64,000 nt of DNA, from NCBI RefSeq assembly GCF_900110485.1, contig NZ_FODY01000012.1, positions 1-64,000 of the forward strand, read 5' to 3'. A model generated the notes under the pieces. It saw only the letters and a program-made list of their open reading frames with translations. It did no database searches and was not told where the DNA came from. Origin of the DNA: Propionispora vibrioides (GTDB taxonomy: Bacteria > Bacillota > Negativicutes > Propionisporales > Propionisporaceae). Positions 23,936-32,489 of this stretch are shown piece by piece (the first letter of the stretch is position 1; each line of letters begins with the position of its first letter). Made by a program: the position numbers and the translations under genes.

Positions 23936-24097
23936 AGCCTCGCCATCCTCCTCCTGTATTAAGACCGACAAGCTACTAGGAACCTTCTCAATCTTGATTA
24001 GAAACTGCTCTGCTTTACCGCGTATCAGGACTTCCTTGTACTCGAATAAACTGTATATCTTGTCGCCCGGTTGCAGCGTTTTCATTTTATTGGCCAA
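23882..24097 (-). CDS. Small protein of unknown function
   Basis: 71 residues from a TTG start behind AGGAGGGG. Unrecognised. Residues 1-55 look like an ordinary small soluble beta-rich protein (LQPGDKIYSLFEYKEVLI); the last 15 residues (CSARRRKEAYRQYAD) are encoded by the dispersed repeat, so the original C-terminus was probably replaced by repeat insertion. It lies 92 bases after the SorC stop and before the terminator. Confidence 0.5.
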   Translation of the reverse strand: MANKMKTLQPGDKIYSLFEYKEVLIRGKAEQFLIKIEKVPSSLSVLIQEEDGEAIFCSARRRKEAYRQYAD

Positions 24098-24189
24098 AGC
24101 AACCCCTCCTGCCCGCGTTGTCTTTGTCTCCCGGTAGCAAAAAGCGCAAAAGAACTCAGTCTATGAAAGCTCCCTTACTCCCTATATAT

Positions 24190-25143
24190 TCAGCCGCTGC
24201 CCGGATTATGCCTTTCCGACCGGAAGGCCAGCAATAATCTGGCGGTGGCTGCATCGGCAATCAACACATTCATAAACCGTCCCCTTAAAGCACCGTAAAT
24301 GGCCGGCACTTTTTCCGGTGAGGCGGCAACACCGACAGAGTAGTTCGCTTTCTTCAATGTCTCCAGGTCGATGGCGATGGTCCGGTCCGTTAGTACCGTG
24401 TCAACCACCCGGCCTTCCACGTCGTAGAAGCGGGAGCAAACATCACCCACCACGCCGGCCTCCTGTAAAGCGTCAACATATTCTTTGCCAAAAGTCCCTG
24501 ACCAGACCAGATTGGAATGTCTGAGCGGCGTACCGACACCGACAACGGCAATGCTGACCCGCTCCCACAGATCAATGACCTTACGGCAGTTGGCATCCTG
24601 GGTCATGATCTCCTTGGCCTCGACCGAACCGGCAATAGCCGGCGCATACAAATAATGACTCTTGGCCTTAAAGGCATTGGCAACTTTATAGGTAATCGTA
24701 TTGACATGGTATTCACTGTCCACATTCTCCGGGCCGCCCACCAGGGGAATCATGTCGGCGCTGATCGGGTCACAGGCTTCCGCCATAGCCGCATCAGCCA
24801 CGGAGGCCATCGTCTTGCCCCAGGCAAAGCCGACAATATCCCCGTCGGTGATCACCCGCCGCAAAAACCGGATGCCCGCCTTCCCCAGGTCAGCGGCCTT
24901 ATCCACAATATAGGCTTCCTTCAAACCAAAGGTTTTCTCCAGTTGGTTTTCCAGATCTTCATACTCGTCATTAGCAATGGAAATCTGAACCAGACCGGCC
25001 AGCATGGCTTTTTTCAGATACTTGCTGACAGTGGTACGGTTAATGCCAAACCGGGCGGCAATTTCATGCTGATTCTTATTCTCCAGATAATACATCTGCG
25101 CTACTTTGATCAATAGTCGCTTATCTACAGGAAGCATAACCAT
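24190..25143 (-). CDS. sorC: SorC-family sugar-phosphate-responsive regulator
   Basis: About 317 residues. N-terminal HTH (YLENKNQHEIAARFGINRTT, about 18-37) and a C-terminal SorC/DeoR sugar-binding domain with the IDLWERVSIAVVGVGTPL strand-loop. A second ATG at 25137 is equally possible (AAAGGG upstream). It probably senses a phosphorylated sugar and binds the 28-bp palindrome 20 bases ahead of its own gene, so it is likely autoregulated as well as controlling the srl/sor genes. Confidence 0.87.
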   Translation of the reverse strand: MVMLPVDKRLLIKVAQMYYLENKNQHEIAARFGINRTTVSKYLKKAMLAGLVQISIANDEYEDLENQLEKTFGLKEAYIVDKAADLGKAGIRFLRRVITDGDIVGFAWGKTMASVADAAMAEACDPISADMIPLVGGPENVDSEYHVNTITYKVANAFKAKSHYLYAPAIAGSVEAKEIMTQDANCRKVIDLWERVSIAVVGVGTPLRHSNLVWSGTFGKEYVDALQEAGVVGDVCSRFYDVEGRVVDTVLTDRTIAIDLETLKKANYSVGVAASPEKVPAIYGALRGRFMNVLIADAATARLLLAFRSERHNPGSG

Positions 25144-25163
25144 ACCCTTTCTGTGTGAGCTGC

Positions 25164-25191
25164 CCTTATCATCACATATGTGACGATAAGG
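25164..25191. promoter_or_regulatory. 28-bp palindromic operator upstream of sorC
   Basis: Symmetric about 25177/25178 with 26 of 28 bases pairing: CCTTATC, then a core CACATATGTG, then GATAAGG. It lies between the sorC promoter and its ribosome binding site, as expected for a SorC repressor/activator site. Confidence 0.75.
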
Positions 25192-25212
25192 AACTTTTGT
25201 TATCTTGTTTTA

Positions 25213-25241
25213 ATCTTAATATAGTTTTTAGAAAATTGCAA
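25213..25241 (-). promoter_or_regulatory. Sigma-A promoter of sorC
   Basis: Minus strand TTGCAA (25236-25241), 17-base spacer, TAAGAT (25213-25218). The start would fall just before the palindromic operator. Confidence 0.65.
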
Positions 25242-25287
25242 TAGGTTATTTTCACTTTTTTCTCACTTATTTTTCGCATATTCTACG

Positions 25288-25335
25288 AAAAAAAGCCCTG
25301 GCCGGACACCATTTTGCGGTCCCCACCAAGGCTTT
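25288..25335 (-). terminator. Terminator of the eut/cbl operon
   Basis: Arms beginning AAAGCCCTGG (from 25292) and ending CCAAGGCTTT (to 25335), followed on the minus strand by seven U residues. It lies 31 bases past the last gene of the ethanolamine operon. Confidence 0.85.
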
Positions 25336-25365
25336 ACCTGCAAGAATTGCTTATTTTTTTCTGTC

Positions 25366-26124
25366 TCACTTCTTTGCTGCAAACCCTCCGATAACTTCCA
25401 GGGCAGCATGCCGGACAGGCTTTGCCAAAAACTGTTCATCCACCGCTGCCAGAATTACCGTATTCGGCCCTGCCGATTTTTTCATGTCAATCTGTACCGC
25501 CTGCTCCGGAATAAACGTCAGTTCATGACAGGCAGCCAGCAGCTTCGCTTCGGCCAGGATACCTTTTGAACCCACCGGTACCATTTCATACACGCCAGGG
25601 TGGGCAAGCAACTCCCGGATGGTGCAATAGCCCACAAGCTGCGCCTGCAGCACTTCCGCTCCGACCAGGGGCGCTCCCACCGCCACAACGGTTAGGCCAG
25701 CCCGACAGCGATTGACCCGCAGCCGGACAGTTTCAACCACTCCGACCGCTGTAATGCCAAGACCGGTGGCAAAGGTGGCGAAATTTTCCTCCGTACTGCC
25801 GGTCAATACCACCTGCTCAATTTCCGCCAACTCCAGTTCGGTCCGAATGCCCCGGATGACAGCCTGCCCGGTAGGCTTCATCTCGTTGCAAACGGCATTG
25901 GCCAGACATACGACTTCAGCTCCCGCACACAACACCTCCAGCAGAACGACCCGGGCCGCGTATCTTCCGGTCACCTCCGGCGGCACCTTCAGTACATCGC
26001 CTTCTTTTAATCCGATACCACCGCAGCTATCGCAGGCAATTACCAAAGTGCTTCCCTTTTCCAGCTCGATCAGGGTAAGGTCCCGGACCTTTTCTATCTT
26101 CACAGCTGCTGCCTGCCTGCCCAT
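25366..26124 (-). CDS. cblS: Alpha-ribazole kinase-like protein (AIR synthase/PurM fold)
   Basis: 252 residues of the AIR-synthase/ThiL-like ATP-binding fold: an ACDSCGGIG metal/ATP motif near residue 30, then a long alpha/beta body with VAVGAPLVG. In Listeria and Geobacillus the pair CblT/CblS salvages alpha-ribazole for cobamide lower-ligand assembly, and CblS belongs to this fold. Here it follows a CblT-like membrane protein and ends an operon for the B12-dependent ethanolamine ammonia-lyase. The first in-frame ATG lies inside cblT; a GTG at 26103 is an alternative start. Confidence 0.72.
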   Translation of the reverse strand: MGRQAAAVKIEKVRDLTLIELEKGSTLVIACDSCGGIGLKEGDVLKVPPEVTGRYAARVVLLEVLCAGAEVVCLANAVCNEMKPTGQAVIRGIRTELELAEIEQVVLTGSTEENFATFATGLGITAVGVVETVRLRVNRCRAGLTVVAVGAPLVGAEVLQAQLVGYCTIRELLAHPGVYEMVPVGSKGILAEAKLLAACHELTFIPEQAVQIDMKKSAGPNTVILAAVDEQFLAKPVRHAALEVIGGFAAKK

Positions 26125-26624
26125 TTCACTTTAACAAAACCCGGCAAAACCTGGAACAAACCAAAAGCCAACCCGATATTCAGCAAAGCCGCGGTGGTCA
26201 GCACCGGTAGATAAGCCAACAGCGCAGTTCGCCCCATGAGCGGCAGCAGCCAGGGGTATAACAGCAGCAATGACAGGGGGCCGTTAATCAGACAACCGGC
26301 CACCACTGCAGCCATACCGGCCACTCGTTTGGTCCGCGGCTGTTCCCGCAGCCGGCGGTAGATCCAGCCCACAGCCGCGGCGGCCAACGCCATCTCGCCC
26401 ATAATTAGAACATGCACCGGCAAGGTCAAAGGAAAGCCCGATAACGCGGCAGTGAAAAAGTGACCGGCCGCCCCGACTACAGCGCCGGCCGCCGGCCCTA
26501 GCAGTAAGGCGGCCAAAAAAGCCGGCATGGAATCAAATGCGATGGTTCCTAATATTTTAACAGCCGCTCCCATATAGCTTAATGCAATGAAAAAGGCGAG
26601 CAAAATTATCCTTCTGATCTCCAT
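26100..26624 (-). CDS. cblT: ECF-type S component, probable alpha-ribazole transporter
   Basis: ATG 26624 behind AGGAGAG gives 174 residues, with about five or six hydrophobic segments and the small-residue run AALLLGPAAGAVVGAAGHFFTA cut short here to LLGPAAGAVVGAAGHFF, typical of ECF S components. No ATPase or T component is encoded nearby, so it would use a shared module. Located between eutC and a CblS-like gene, it fits CblT; another cobamide precursor remains possible. Confidence 0.7.
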   Translation of the reverse strand: MEIRRIILLAFFIALSYMGAAVKILGTIAFDSMPAFLAALLLGPAAGAVVGAAGHFFTAALSGFPLTLPVHVLIMGEMALAAAAVGWIYRRLREQPRTKRVAGMAAVVAGCLINGPLSLLLLYPWLLPLMGRTALLAYLPVLTTAALLNIGLAFGLFQVLPGFVKVKWAGRQQL

Positions 26625-26634
26625 TTTTTCTCTC

Positions 26635-27414
26635 CTACAGCTTAAGTTCAATACCGCTTTTTTTCTCTTTCATCATCAAACAGGCCAGTTGTACAATTTG
26701 TGCCCCGGCCTCCACCGGCGGCGTGCCTTTCTTATAGATATTAGAAATCACATTGCGTTGATGCTCCGGTTTAAGAGGGCTTGATTCATAGGCCATGTAT
26801 GAGCTCATGCTTTCGCCGGTAGCCAGCCCGGGCCGTTCCCCGATCAGCAGAATGGTCACCTTTGCGGTGAGGGCCTGGCTGATTTTATCCATAGTAGCCA
26901 CCCGGCCATATTTAATAAAAATTGGCGTTCCCAACCGGTAGCCCTCCGCCGTCAGTCCATCAACAATGACCGGATAGATATCTCGGATATTGGCGGTAAT
27001 GGCATGGGAGCTTAGTCCATCGGCAACGAGAATCTGCACCTCCGGTGCCGCTACGCAGCTATTTTTTACCCTTTGCAACGTTTCTTCGGAAAATAGCCGT
27101 CCCAGGTCCGGCCGGGTAATATACTCCTCCTTATCGCGCACCAGTGTTTGTACTTTAAAAAACCCCAATTCATCGATCAAGGCTTCATCCACATCGGACC
27201 ATACCGAATCCACGGCCACGGCATGGTCGGCCCGGAACCGGAGCAGCGTTTCCGTTTTAAACCGGTCGGCGGCCCGGCCGATGCAAATCCGGGAATTGGT
27301 CGTTTTTTTCAGCCGCCGGCAGATTTCATAATCATAAGGCTGGTCAATGGTCACTCTGTCGGTATAATCAATGGCGGCAATATCCTGAATTTCTTCCTGC
27401 TTCATCCTTCTCAC
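26635..27414 (-). CDS. eutC: Ethanolamine ammonia-lyase small subunit
   Basis: 259 residues. Segments SRICIGRAADRFKT near 40, VADGLSSHA near 130 and ERPGLATGESMSSYMAYE near 203 are family hallmarks. With EutB it deaminates ethanolamine to acetaldehyde and ammonia using adenosylcobalamin. The GTG at 27414 overlaps the eutB stop (GTGA); an ATG at 27405 is an alternative. Confidence 0.95.
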   Translation of the reverse strand: MRRMKQEEIQDIAAIDYTDRVTIDQPYDYEICRRLKKTTNSRICIGRAADRFKTETLLRFRADHAVAVDSVWSDVDEALIDELGFFKVQTLVRDKEEYITRPDLGRLFSEETLQRVKNSCVAAPEVQILVADGLSSHAITANIRDIYPVIVDGLTAEGYRLGTPIFIKYGRVATMDKISQALTAKVTILLIGERPGLATGESMSSYMAYESSPLKPEHQRNVISNIYKKGTPPVEAGAQIVQLACLMMKEKKSGIELKL

Positions 27415-28775
27415 CCCGGAATCATAAATATTGACGGGTCACCGGCCCGTTCGGTCAGTCGGTTGCCTCTCATAATCCGGAGGCTCTCCATCCGGGCGGC
27501 AAACTCGGCGATGGGACCTTTACCGGTAATCTCCCGGATAGCCGCCACATCGTGATGGCTGGTCGTCTGATACATAAGCATTACATCGTCGCCACCGGGG
27601 ATTCCCATAAAATAAGTGCAATCAGCAGAGGCCAATAAAAGTGCCAGATTTTCCAGATCATTCTGGTCGGCCTTCATATGATTGGTATAGCAAACATCCA
27701 CCCCCATCGGCAGCCCGCTTAGTTTACCCATAAAATGATCTTCCAGGCCGGCCCGGATGACCTGTTTGCCGTCATACAAATATTCAGGACCGATGAAGCC
27801 TACCACCGTATTGACCAGGAACGGTTTATACCTTCTGGCAAAACCATAGCACCGGGCCTCCATCGTCAGCTGATCAGCCTGATGATGCCCCTCTGAGGAA
27901 AGCTCCGAACCCTGACCTGTTTCAAAATACATATAATTACTGCCAGTCGAACTCTTTCGCTGCCCCATCAACTGATAGGCCTCATCCATCAAAGCCACAT
28001 GAATACCGAACGCTTCATTTGACTTTTGCGAGCCGGCAATACTCTGGAACATCAAATCCATTGGCGCCCCCTGCCTCAGCGCCTCCATCTGAGTGGTTAC
28101 ATGGGCCAGCACGCAGTTTTGCGTCGGTATATCCCAGGTAAGCATAAATTCTTTGAATTTGCGTAAAATGAGCGAAATGCTTTCCACCGTATCAACCACC
28201 GGATTGAGTCCAATGACGGCATCACCGATGCCGTAGCTGATTCCTTCCATCACAGAGGCCATAATTCCCTCAATATCATCGGTGGCATGATTGGGCTGAA
28301 GACGGGAAGAAAACGTCCCTTTCCGGCCGATCGTCGTATTGCAGGTCGCTGTATTTTCTATTTTTCTGGCCCCATAGACCAGATCCAAATTGCTCATCAA
28401 TTTTGCCACACCGGCTATCATTTCCGCCGTTAATCCGCCACTGACGGACTGCAGCGTCTGTCCTTCGGCCTTAAGAATGAATTCCCGGAAATCACCAACC
28501 GTCATCGCTTTGATCTTGTTATATTCTTCGACCACCACGGCGTCCTGAATCACCCGGGTGACCTCATCTTCCTCATAGGGCACCACCGGATTGTTTCTTA
28601 AATCCTCTAACGTCAGCTCGGCAAGCACCGCCTTCGCCGCAATTCGCTCCGCCATATCGGCCGCCGCAATACCCGCAAGCTGATCGCCGGATTTTTCCTC
28701 GTTGGCTTTAGCCAGCACCTCTTTTACGTCTTTAAAGCGATAGGTCTTTCCAAATAATTTTGTTCTCAACAGCAT
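27411..28775 (-). CDS. eutB: Ethanolamine ammonia-lyase large subunit
   Basis: 454 residues, full length. Seen: GLNPVVDTVESISLILRKF, TQNCVLAHVTTQ, and FETGQGSELSSEGHHQADQL, the substrate and cobalamin-contact regions of EutB. Catalytic subunit of the B12-dependent lyase. It follows EutA by 15 bases and is translationally coupled to EutC. Confidence 0.97.
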   Translation of the reverse strand: MLLRTKLFGKTYRFKDVKEVLAKANEEKSGDQLAGIAAADMAERIAAKAVLAELTLEDLRNNPVVPYEEDEVTRVIQDAVVVEEYNKIKAMTVGDFREFILKAEGQTLQSVSGGLTAEMIAGVAKLMSNLDLVYGARKIENTATCNTTIGRKGTFSSRLQPNHATDDIEGIMASVMEGISYGIGDAVIGLNPVVDTVESISLILRKFKEFMLTWDIPTQNCVLAHVTTQMEALRQGAPMDLMFQSIAGSQKSNEAFGIHVALMDEAYQLMGQRKSSTGSNYMYFETGQGSELSSEGHHQADQLTMEARCYGFARRYKPFLVNTVVGFIGPEYLYDGKQVIRAGLEDHFMGKLSGLPMGVDVCYTNHMKADQNDLENLALLLASADCTYFMGIPGGDDVMLMYQTTSHHDVAAIREITGKGPIAEFAARMESLRIMRGNRLTERAGDPSIFMIPG

Positions 28776-28790
28776 AGCGCACCTCTTTTG

Positions 28791-30191
28791 TCAGCTAAAA
28801 ATCAAGGTTTTTACAATAACCGGCACGGCCTGGGCCACCGGGTTTCCTATATCCACATAGTCACCGCCCTTTACCCGAATCCCGTCCAGACAAAGGATTT
28901 TCTTCGTTCCTTTCACCAGGCCGCGCAGAGCCTGCCCCAACGCTTTGGCAAAATCGTGTTCAACAATAACGATGAGCGGTCCGGTGTTCAAGCTCATTCC
29001 CTCAACAACGGCGGCAGCCATCGCCTGTATCTGCCGGTAGGAGGGCGACCGGGGCCCCGTAAATGCAATGGCCACCTGCTCGTCGCCGTACAGCCTGATC
29101 TGAAAAGCAATCGCCGCACCCAGTCCGTCCAGGTCTTCCACTCCGGTAAAGGGTCTGACAATCGGCACATTCTTAAGCGGCAGCAAATCCTCCGCCAGAA
29201 ACACCGTACTGCCGCTTATCGTAAAGGCATGACTGCCTGCCCCGATAACAGTGGCCCGGATTTTTTCCTTAGGCTCCAGGAGAGGGGTCCCCTTTTCCCA
29301 ATATTTATCCCGTATCGACCTGCCAAGCAGCGGACCGATATCCTGAAAGCGAAACAGTTCTTTATCTCTGTCAGGTCCCTGGCAATCATAAATATCCTCG
29401 GCCACACCACCGGAAAACAGCATATGTTCTACAGCCAGCTCCTGGTGAGGGTGGTGAATAAACAGTTCCCGGGTTCCCGGCGGCAAAGGAAGCTGCTGCT
29501 GAAGCCGCCAAAAGACATCGGCCAGGGCATCGGTCACCTGCCGTAACTCAGCCAGTTCCGGTATCCGGTCAAAGGCAAGCGGTACGCCCAGAACAGCCAA
29601 TAGCGGTTTAATCCGCTCTGCGATATGCGTCACCCTTCCCTCCCTGTCAAAGCGAATCAGCCTGGCGCCAATATCCAGGGCAAAAGCATCTACCACCTCG
29701 CCTTCCCAGAACACCGCTCCATTGCTGGTACCTCCGCCGATATCCATATTCATAACTCTTCCGGACAATCGCTTCGATGCCTCTTGGGCGCCGGCTCCAC
29801 AGCCGGCCAATACGGCCTCCAGATCAGGCCCGGCGGTGGCCACGACAAAATCTCCGGCAAATTCCGCCAGTACCAGCGCCACTTCTGCCGCGTTTTCTTT
29901 ACGGGCTGTTTCGCCGGTAATGATAACGGCACCGGTGGAAATATCCTCCTTGTAAAAGCCGGCACTTTTATATTCTCCGGCAATCATGTCCTGCAAACCT
30001 GCCGCGTCGATAGTATCCGGCGCCAGCAGCGGCGTAAAATAAACCGGACTTTGATAAATAACCTCCTTTCCGGTAATTTTAAGTTCCGGGATCATCCAGG
30101 GCGCCGCCGTATTTTGCACCCTGATCCGGCTGAAAATAAGCTGCGTTGTGGTAGTTCCCACATCAATGCCGACACTTATCAGGTCTTGCAT
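28791..30191 (-). CDS. eutA: Ethanolamine ammonia-lyase reactivating factor
   Basis: 466 residues of the actin/ASKHA fold: N-terminal phosphate-binding VGIDVGTTTTQLIFS and a second MNMDIGGGTSNGAVF near residue 150. It exchanges damaged cobalamin on EutBC in an ATP-dependent way. First gene behind the leader terminator at 30287-30347, so it is the probable gate of the operon. Confidence 0.95.
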   Translation of the reverse strand: MQDLISVGIDVGTTTTQLIFSRIRVQNTAAPWMIPELKITGKEVIYQSPVYFTPLLAPDTIDAAGLQDMIAGEYKSAGFYKEDISTGAVIITGETARKENAAEVALVLAEFAGDFVVATAGPDLEAVLAGCGAGAQEASKRLSGRVMNMDIGGGTSNGAVFWEGEVVDAFALDIGARLIRFDREGRVTHIAERIKPLLAVLGVPLAFDRIPELAELRQVTDALADVFWRLQQQLPLPPGTRELFIHHPHQELAVEHMLFSGGVAEDIYDCQGPDRDKELFRFQDIGPLLGRSIRDKYWEKGTPLLEPKEKIRATVIGAGSHAFTISGSTVFLAEDLLPLKNVPIVRPFTGVEDLDGLGAAIAFQIRLYGDEQVAIAFTGPRSPSYRQIQAMAAAVVEGMSLNTGPLIVIVEHDFAKALGQALRGLVKGTKKILCLDGIRVKGGDYVDIGNPVAQAVPVIVKTLIFS

Positions 30192-30286
30192 AGCGCTTCC
30201 TCCCCCGGTCTTTTCCGGCTACTCCCCCGGCAGGCATGCTTACCACTGTCGACGAGAGCCGGCAAATACTCTTTTCCTTGCCCGCA

Positions 30287-30347
30287 ATAAAAAAGAACCT
30301 GCTAAAAAGACCGCCCCATGGACAGCTTTTCTACAGGCTCTTTTGCC
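30287..30347 (-). promoter_or_regulatory. Leader terminator/antiterminator before eutA
   Basis: Terminator arms AGAACCTG (30294-30301) and CAGGCTCT (30334-30341), an inner U-rich/A-rich pairing, then six U residues. Its 5' arm overlaps a small alternative hairpin GGC-AAAAGA-GCC (30336-30347). The same TGGCAA-A/T-AGAGCCTG block occurs before the ethanolamine permease. This is the layout of an ANTAR-regulated antiterminator, EutV being encoded next door. The loop has A at position 1 but G at position 5 rather than 4, so the register is uncertain. Confidence 0.6.
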
Positions 30348-30365
30348 AACTTATTCCTTTTTACT

Positions 30366-30944
30366 TCATCTCATTTCTTTTTCCCGATCAATAATCCGCC
30401 GGGCAATCTGGGCCACCGTCACCTGATGCCGCATGGCCTCCCGGAGCATTCTGTTATGCGCCTCCTGGGCCGAAAGGCTCAGCCGGTCCTGGACAAACGC
30501 TCTGGCCCGGGCGATCAGCTTCTGGTTTTCCAGTTGTTCTTTGGTTGCCTGCAGTTCCTGATGGACCTGGCACATATCCTGCCAGCGTCCATAAGCAATT
30601 TGTACGGTAGCCAGCAAATTCTTTTCCGAAACCGGTTTAATCAGATAACCATACACATGGACAGCTTCCGCCCGTTTGATCGTGTTAGGCTGACTGTAGG
30701 CCGTTACCATAACCACCGGTATGTTGAGACTGTGCATCACCTTGGCTGTCTCGATCCCGTCCAGCCCCGGCATCATCACATCCAGAATGACCAGCTCCGG
30801 CGCTGTCTGTTTGGCCAGTTCGATAGCCCTCATTCCATCGCCGCATTCGGCGCAGACAATATGGCCCGCTTTCTCCAGCATTTCCTTAATATCTACCCGG
30901 ATCAGTACTTCATCTTCGGCCAGCAATATGGATAATGGTTTCAC
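30366..30944 (-). CDS. eutV: ANTAR-domain response regulator EutV
   Basis: GTG 30944 follows AAAGGAG, giving 192 residues; the longer frame to 31040 reads into eutW. Receiver domain with the acidic pocket (AEDEVLI) and phospho-Asp in ILDVMMPGLDG, then an ANTAR RNA-binding domain (about 130-190, KLIARARAFVQDR and MRHQVTVAQIARRI). RNA antiterminator of ethanolamine genes when phosphorylated by EutW. Overlaps the eutW stop by four bases. Confidence 0.93.
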   Translation of the reverse strand: MKPLSILLAEDEVLIRVDIKEMLEKAGHIVCAECGDGMRAIELAKQTAPELVILDVMMPGLDGIETAKVMHSLNIPVVMVTAYSQPNTIKRAEAVHVYGYLIKPVSEKNLLATVQIAYGRWQDMCQVHQELQATKEQLENQKLIARARAFVQDRLSLSAQEAHNRMLREAMRHQVTVAQIARRIIDREKEMR

Positions 30945-32377
30945 AATGTCTGCTCCTTTCCGCCTGAAAGAAAAGATATGGTCGCAACGGTTGAGCCGTG
31001 CTGACGGTTGAGGGAAAATGAACCGCCCAGTTGATCGCAAATAAGCAGCTGGACAATATAGAGGCCCAGTTTATTGCCTGCCGGCAACTGCTTCAGCACC
31101 GTCTCGGCGCCGCTGTCAATCACCTGAATGGTAATACAGCCGGCCGTTTCCCGGATGCTTACCCGGATTTCACCGTCCGGCTCGGTCTTGATCCCATGCT
31201 TCAGGCTGTTGGTCACCAATTCATTTAATACCAGCGCCACCGGCACACTCTGCTGCGCCGGTATCATAATGGATGCTCCCTCTACCTGGGTGTGAATCTC
31301 CTGTTCAGCCAGACTGTAACCGGCAACGATGTTAGATACGATGTATTCGGCCAGTTCCTTCAAATCGACAGTTTCCCAGGATTGCCGGGCCAGCACCTCA
31401 TGAACCCGGGAAATAGAAAGAATGCGGTTGACACAGGTGGCAAACTCACTCTGAACTGTTTCCGAGCGGGAGCGGTTCATCTGAAGGCGCAGCAAGGATA
31501 CTACGTTTTGCAGCGTATTTTTAACCCGGTGATGAATTTCCTGAATGACCGCACTCTTTACATCCAGTTCCTTTTCCTTTTGCCGCAGCTCGGTCACATC
31601 CTGTACCGATACCACACAGCCGCTTAGCTCTCCGTCCGTAACCAGCGGATGGGCCTGACACAAGTAACTGACATGGCCAAATTCCAGATTGACCGCCTTT
31701 TTCAAGCCCTCCACCAGTTCCTCCAGCGAACCGTAGGACAGGGCGGTAATCAGGTTTTCCTTCAGCCCCCTGGCACCGCACAATACCTCCAGCATGCGTT
31801 CGGCGTGTTTATTGGTATAGGTAATGGCTCCGGCCTGATCAAGCACGAAAATTCCACTGCCCAGCCACTCTTCCCAGCCCCAGCCTGTCGTGGTAAAGTC
31901 CATCAAAGTCCGGCTCAGGTGCTCCGCCGTCTGGCTTAAAAATTCGACCTGCTCCTCCTGCCGTATTTCTTCCGAAATATCCTTTTCCATGATCAATACG
32001 CCAATCACGTGTTTTGTCAGATTGGTAACCGGCACAACCGTCTGGGCAATCGGCACCCCTTCCTGGCTAATGCCGCGAATATCCCGCATAATTTGCCCGC
32101 CAGTCAGTGCCTTATACACAGCCGGCTCTTTCTCCGCATAGGCCAGTTGACCGACCACGCTGCGGTTATACAAAGAACGGTTGGCGGAAGAATGAGCCCA
32201 GGCCAATACAATCGAGTCGCTGCTGTTCCTGCACAGGGCATCAATGAAAACATCCGTCCCTGTCAGTTCAGCGGTTATGTCCAGCTGACCCGCTATATTT
32301 TCCAGAATCACAATATCCGGTTCTGTCAGGTACGTATACTCCAGACATAGCTCACGCAGCAATCCCGTTTTAACCAT
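30941..32377 (-). CDS. eutW: Ethanolamine-sensing histidine kinase EutW
   Basis: ATG 32377 behind GGAGGA gives 478 residues. N-terminal sensor/GAF-like region, a PAS-like segment (about 170-280), HisKA_2 phosphoacceptor (EIHHRVKNTLQNVVSLLRLQ) and a C-terminal HATPase with VLNELVTNSLKHG. No membrane segment is seen, consistent with a cytosolic sensor of ethanolamine. Partner of EutV. Confidence 0.92.
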   Translation of the reverse strand: MVKTGLLRELCLEYTYLTEPDIVILENIAGQLDITAELTGTDVFIDALCRNSSDSIVLAWAHSSANRSLYNRSVVGQLAYAEKEPAVYKALTGGQIMRDIRGISQEGVPIAQTVVPVTNLTKHVIGVLIMEKDISEEIRQEEQVEFLSQTAEHLSRTLMDFTTTGWGWEEWLGSGIFVLDQAGAITYTNKHAERMLEVLCGARGLKENLITALSYGSLEELVEGLKKAVNLEFGHVSYLCQAHPLVTDGELSGCVVSVQDVTELRQKEKELDVKSAVIQEIHHRVKNTLQNVVSLLRLQMNRSRSETVQSEFATCVNRILSISRVHEVLARQSWETVDLKELAEYIVSNIVAGYSLAEQEIHTQVEGASIMIPAQQSVPVALVLNELVTNSLKHGIKTEPDGEIRVSIRETAGCITIQVIDSGAETVLKQLPAGNKLGLYIVQLLICDQLGGSFSLNRQHGSTVATISFLSGGKEQTL

Positions 32378-32429
32378 GACTTTATCCTCCGCCGCAACCA
32401 CTTACTACAACTACTTATATTTATCACTT

Positions 32430-32459
32430 AGTTAACCATATTCTATTTTATCCTGTCAA
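32430..32459 (-). promoter_or_regulatory. Possible sigma-A promoter of eutWV
   Basis: Perfect TTGACA at 32454-32459, but the -10 at the proper distance (TTAACT, 18-base spacer) is poor. Perhaps weak constitutive expression. Confidence 0.4.
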
Positions 32460-32489
32460 TACGCAGCGATAACCGGCTGCCGGTTACGA

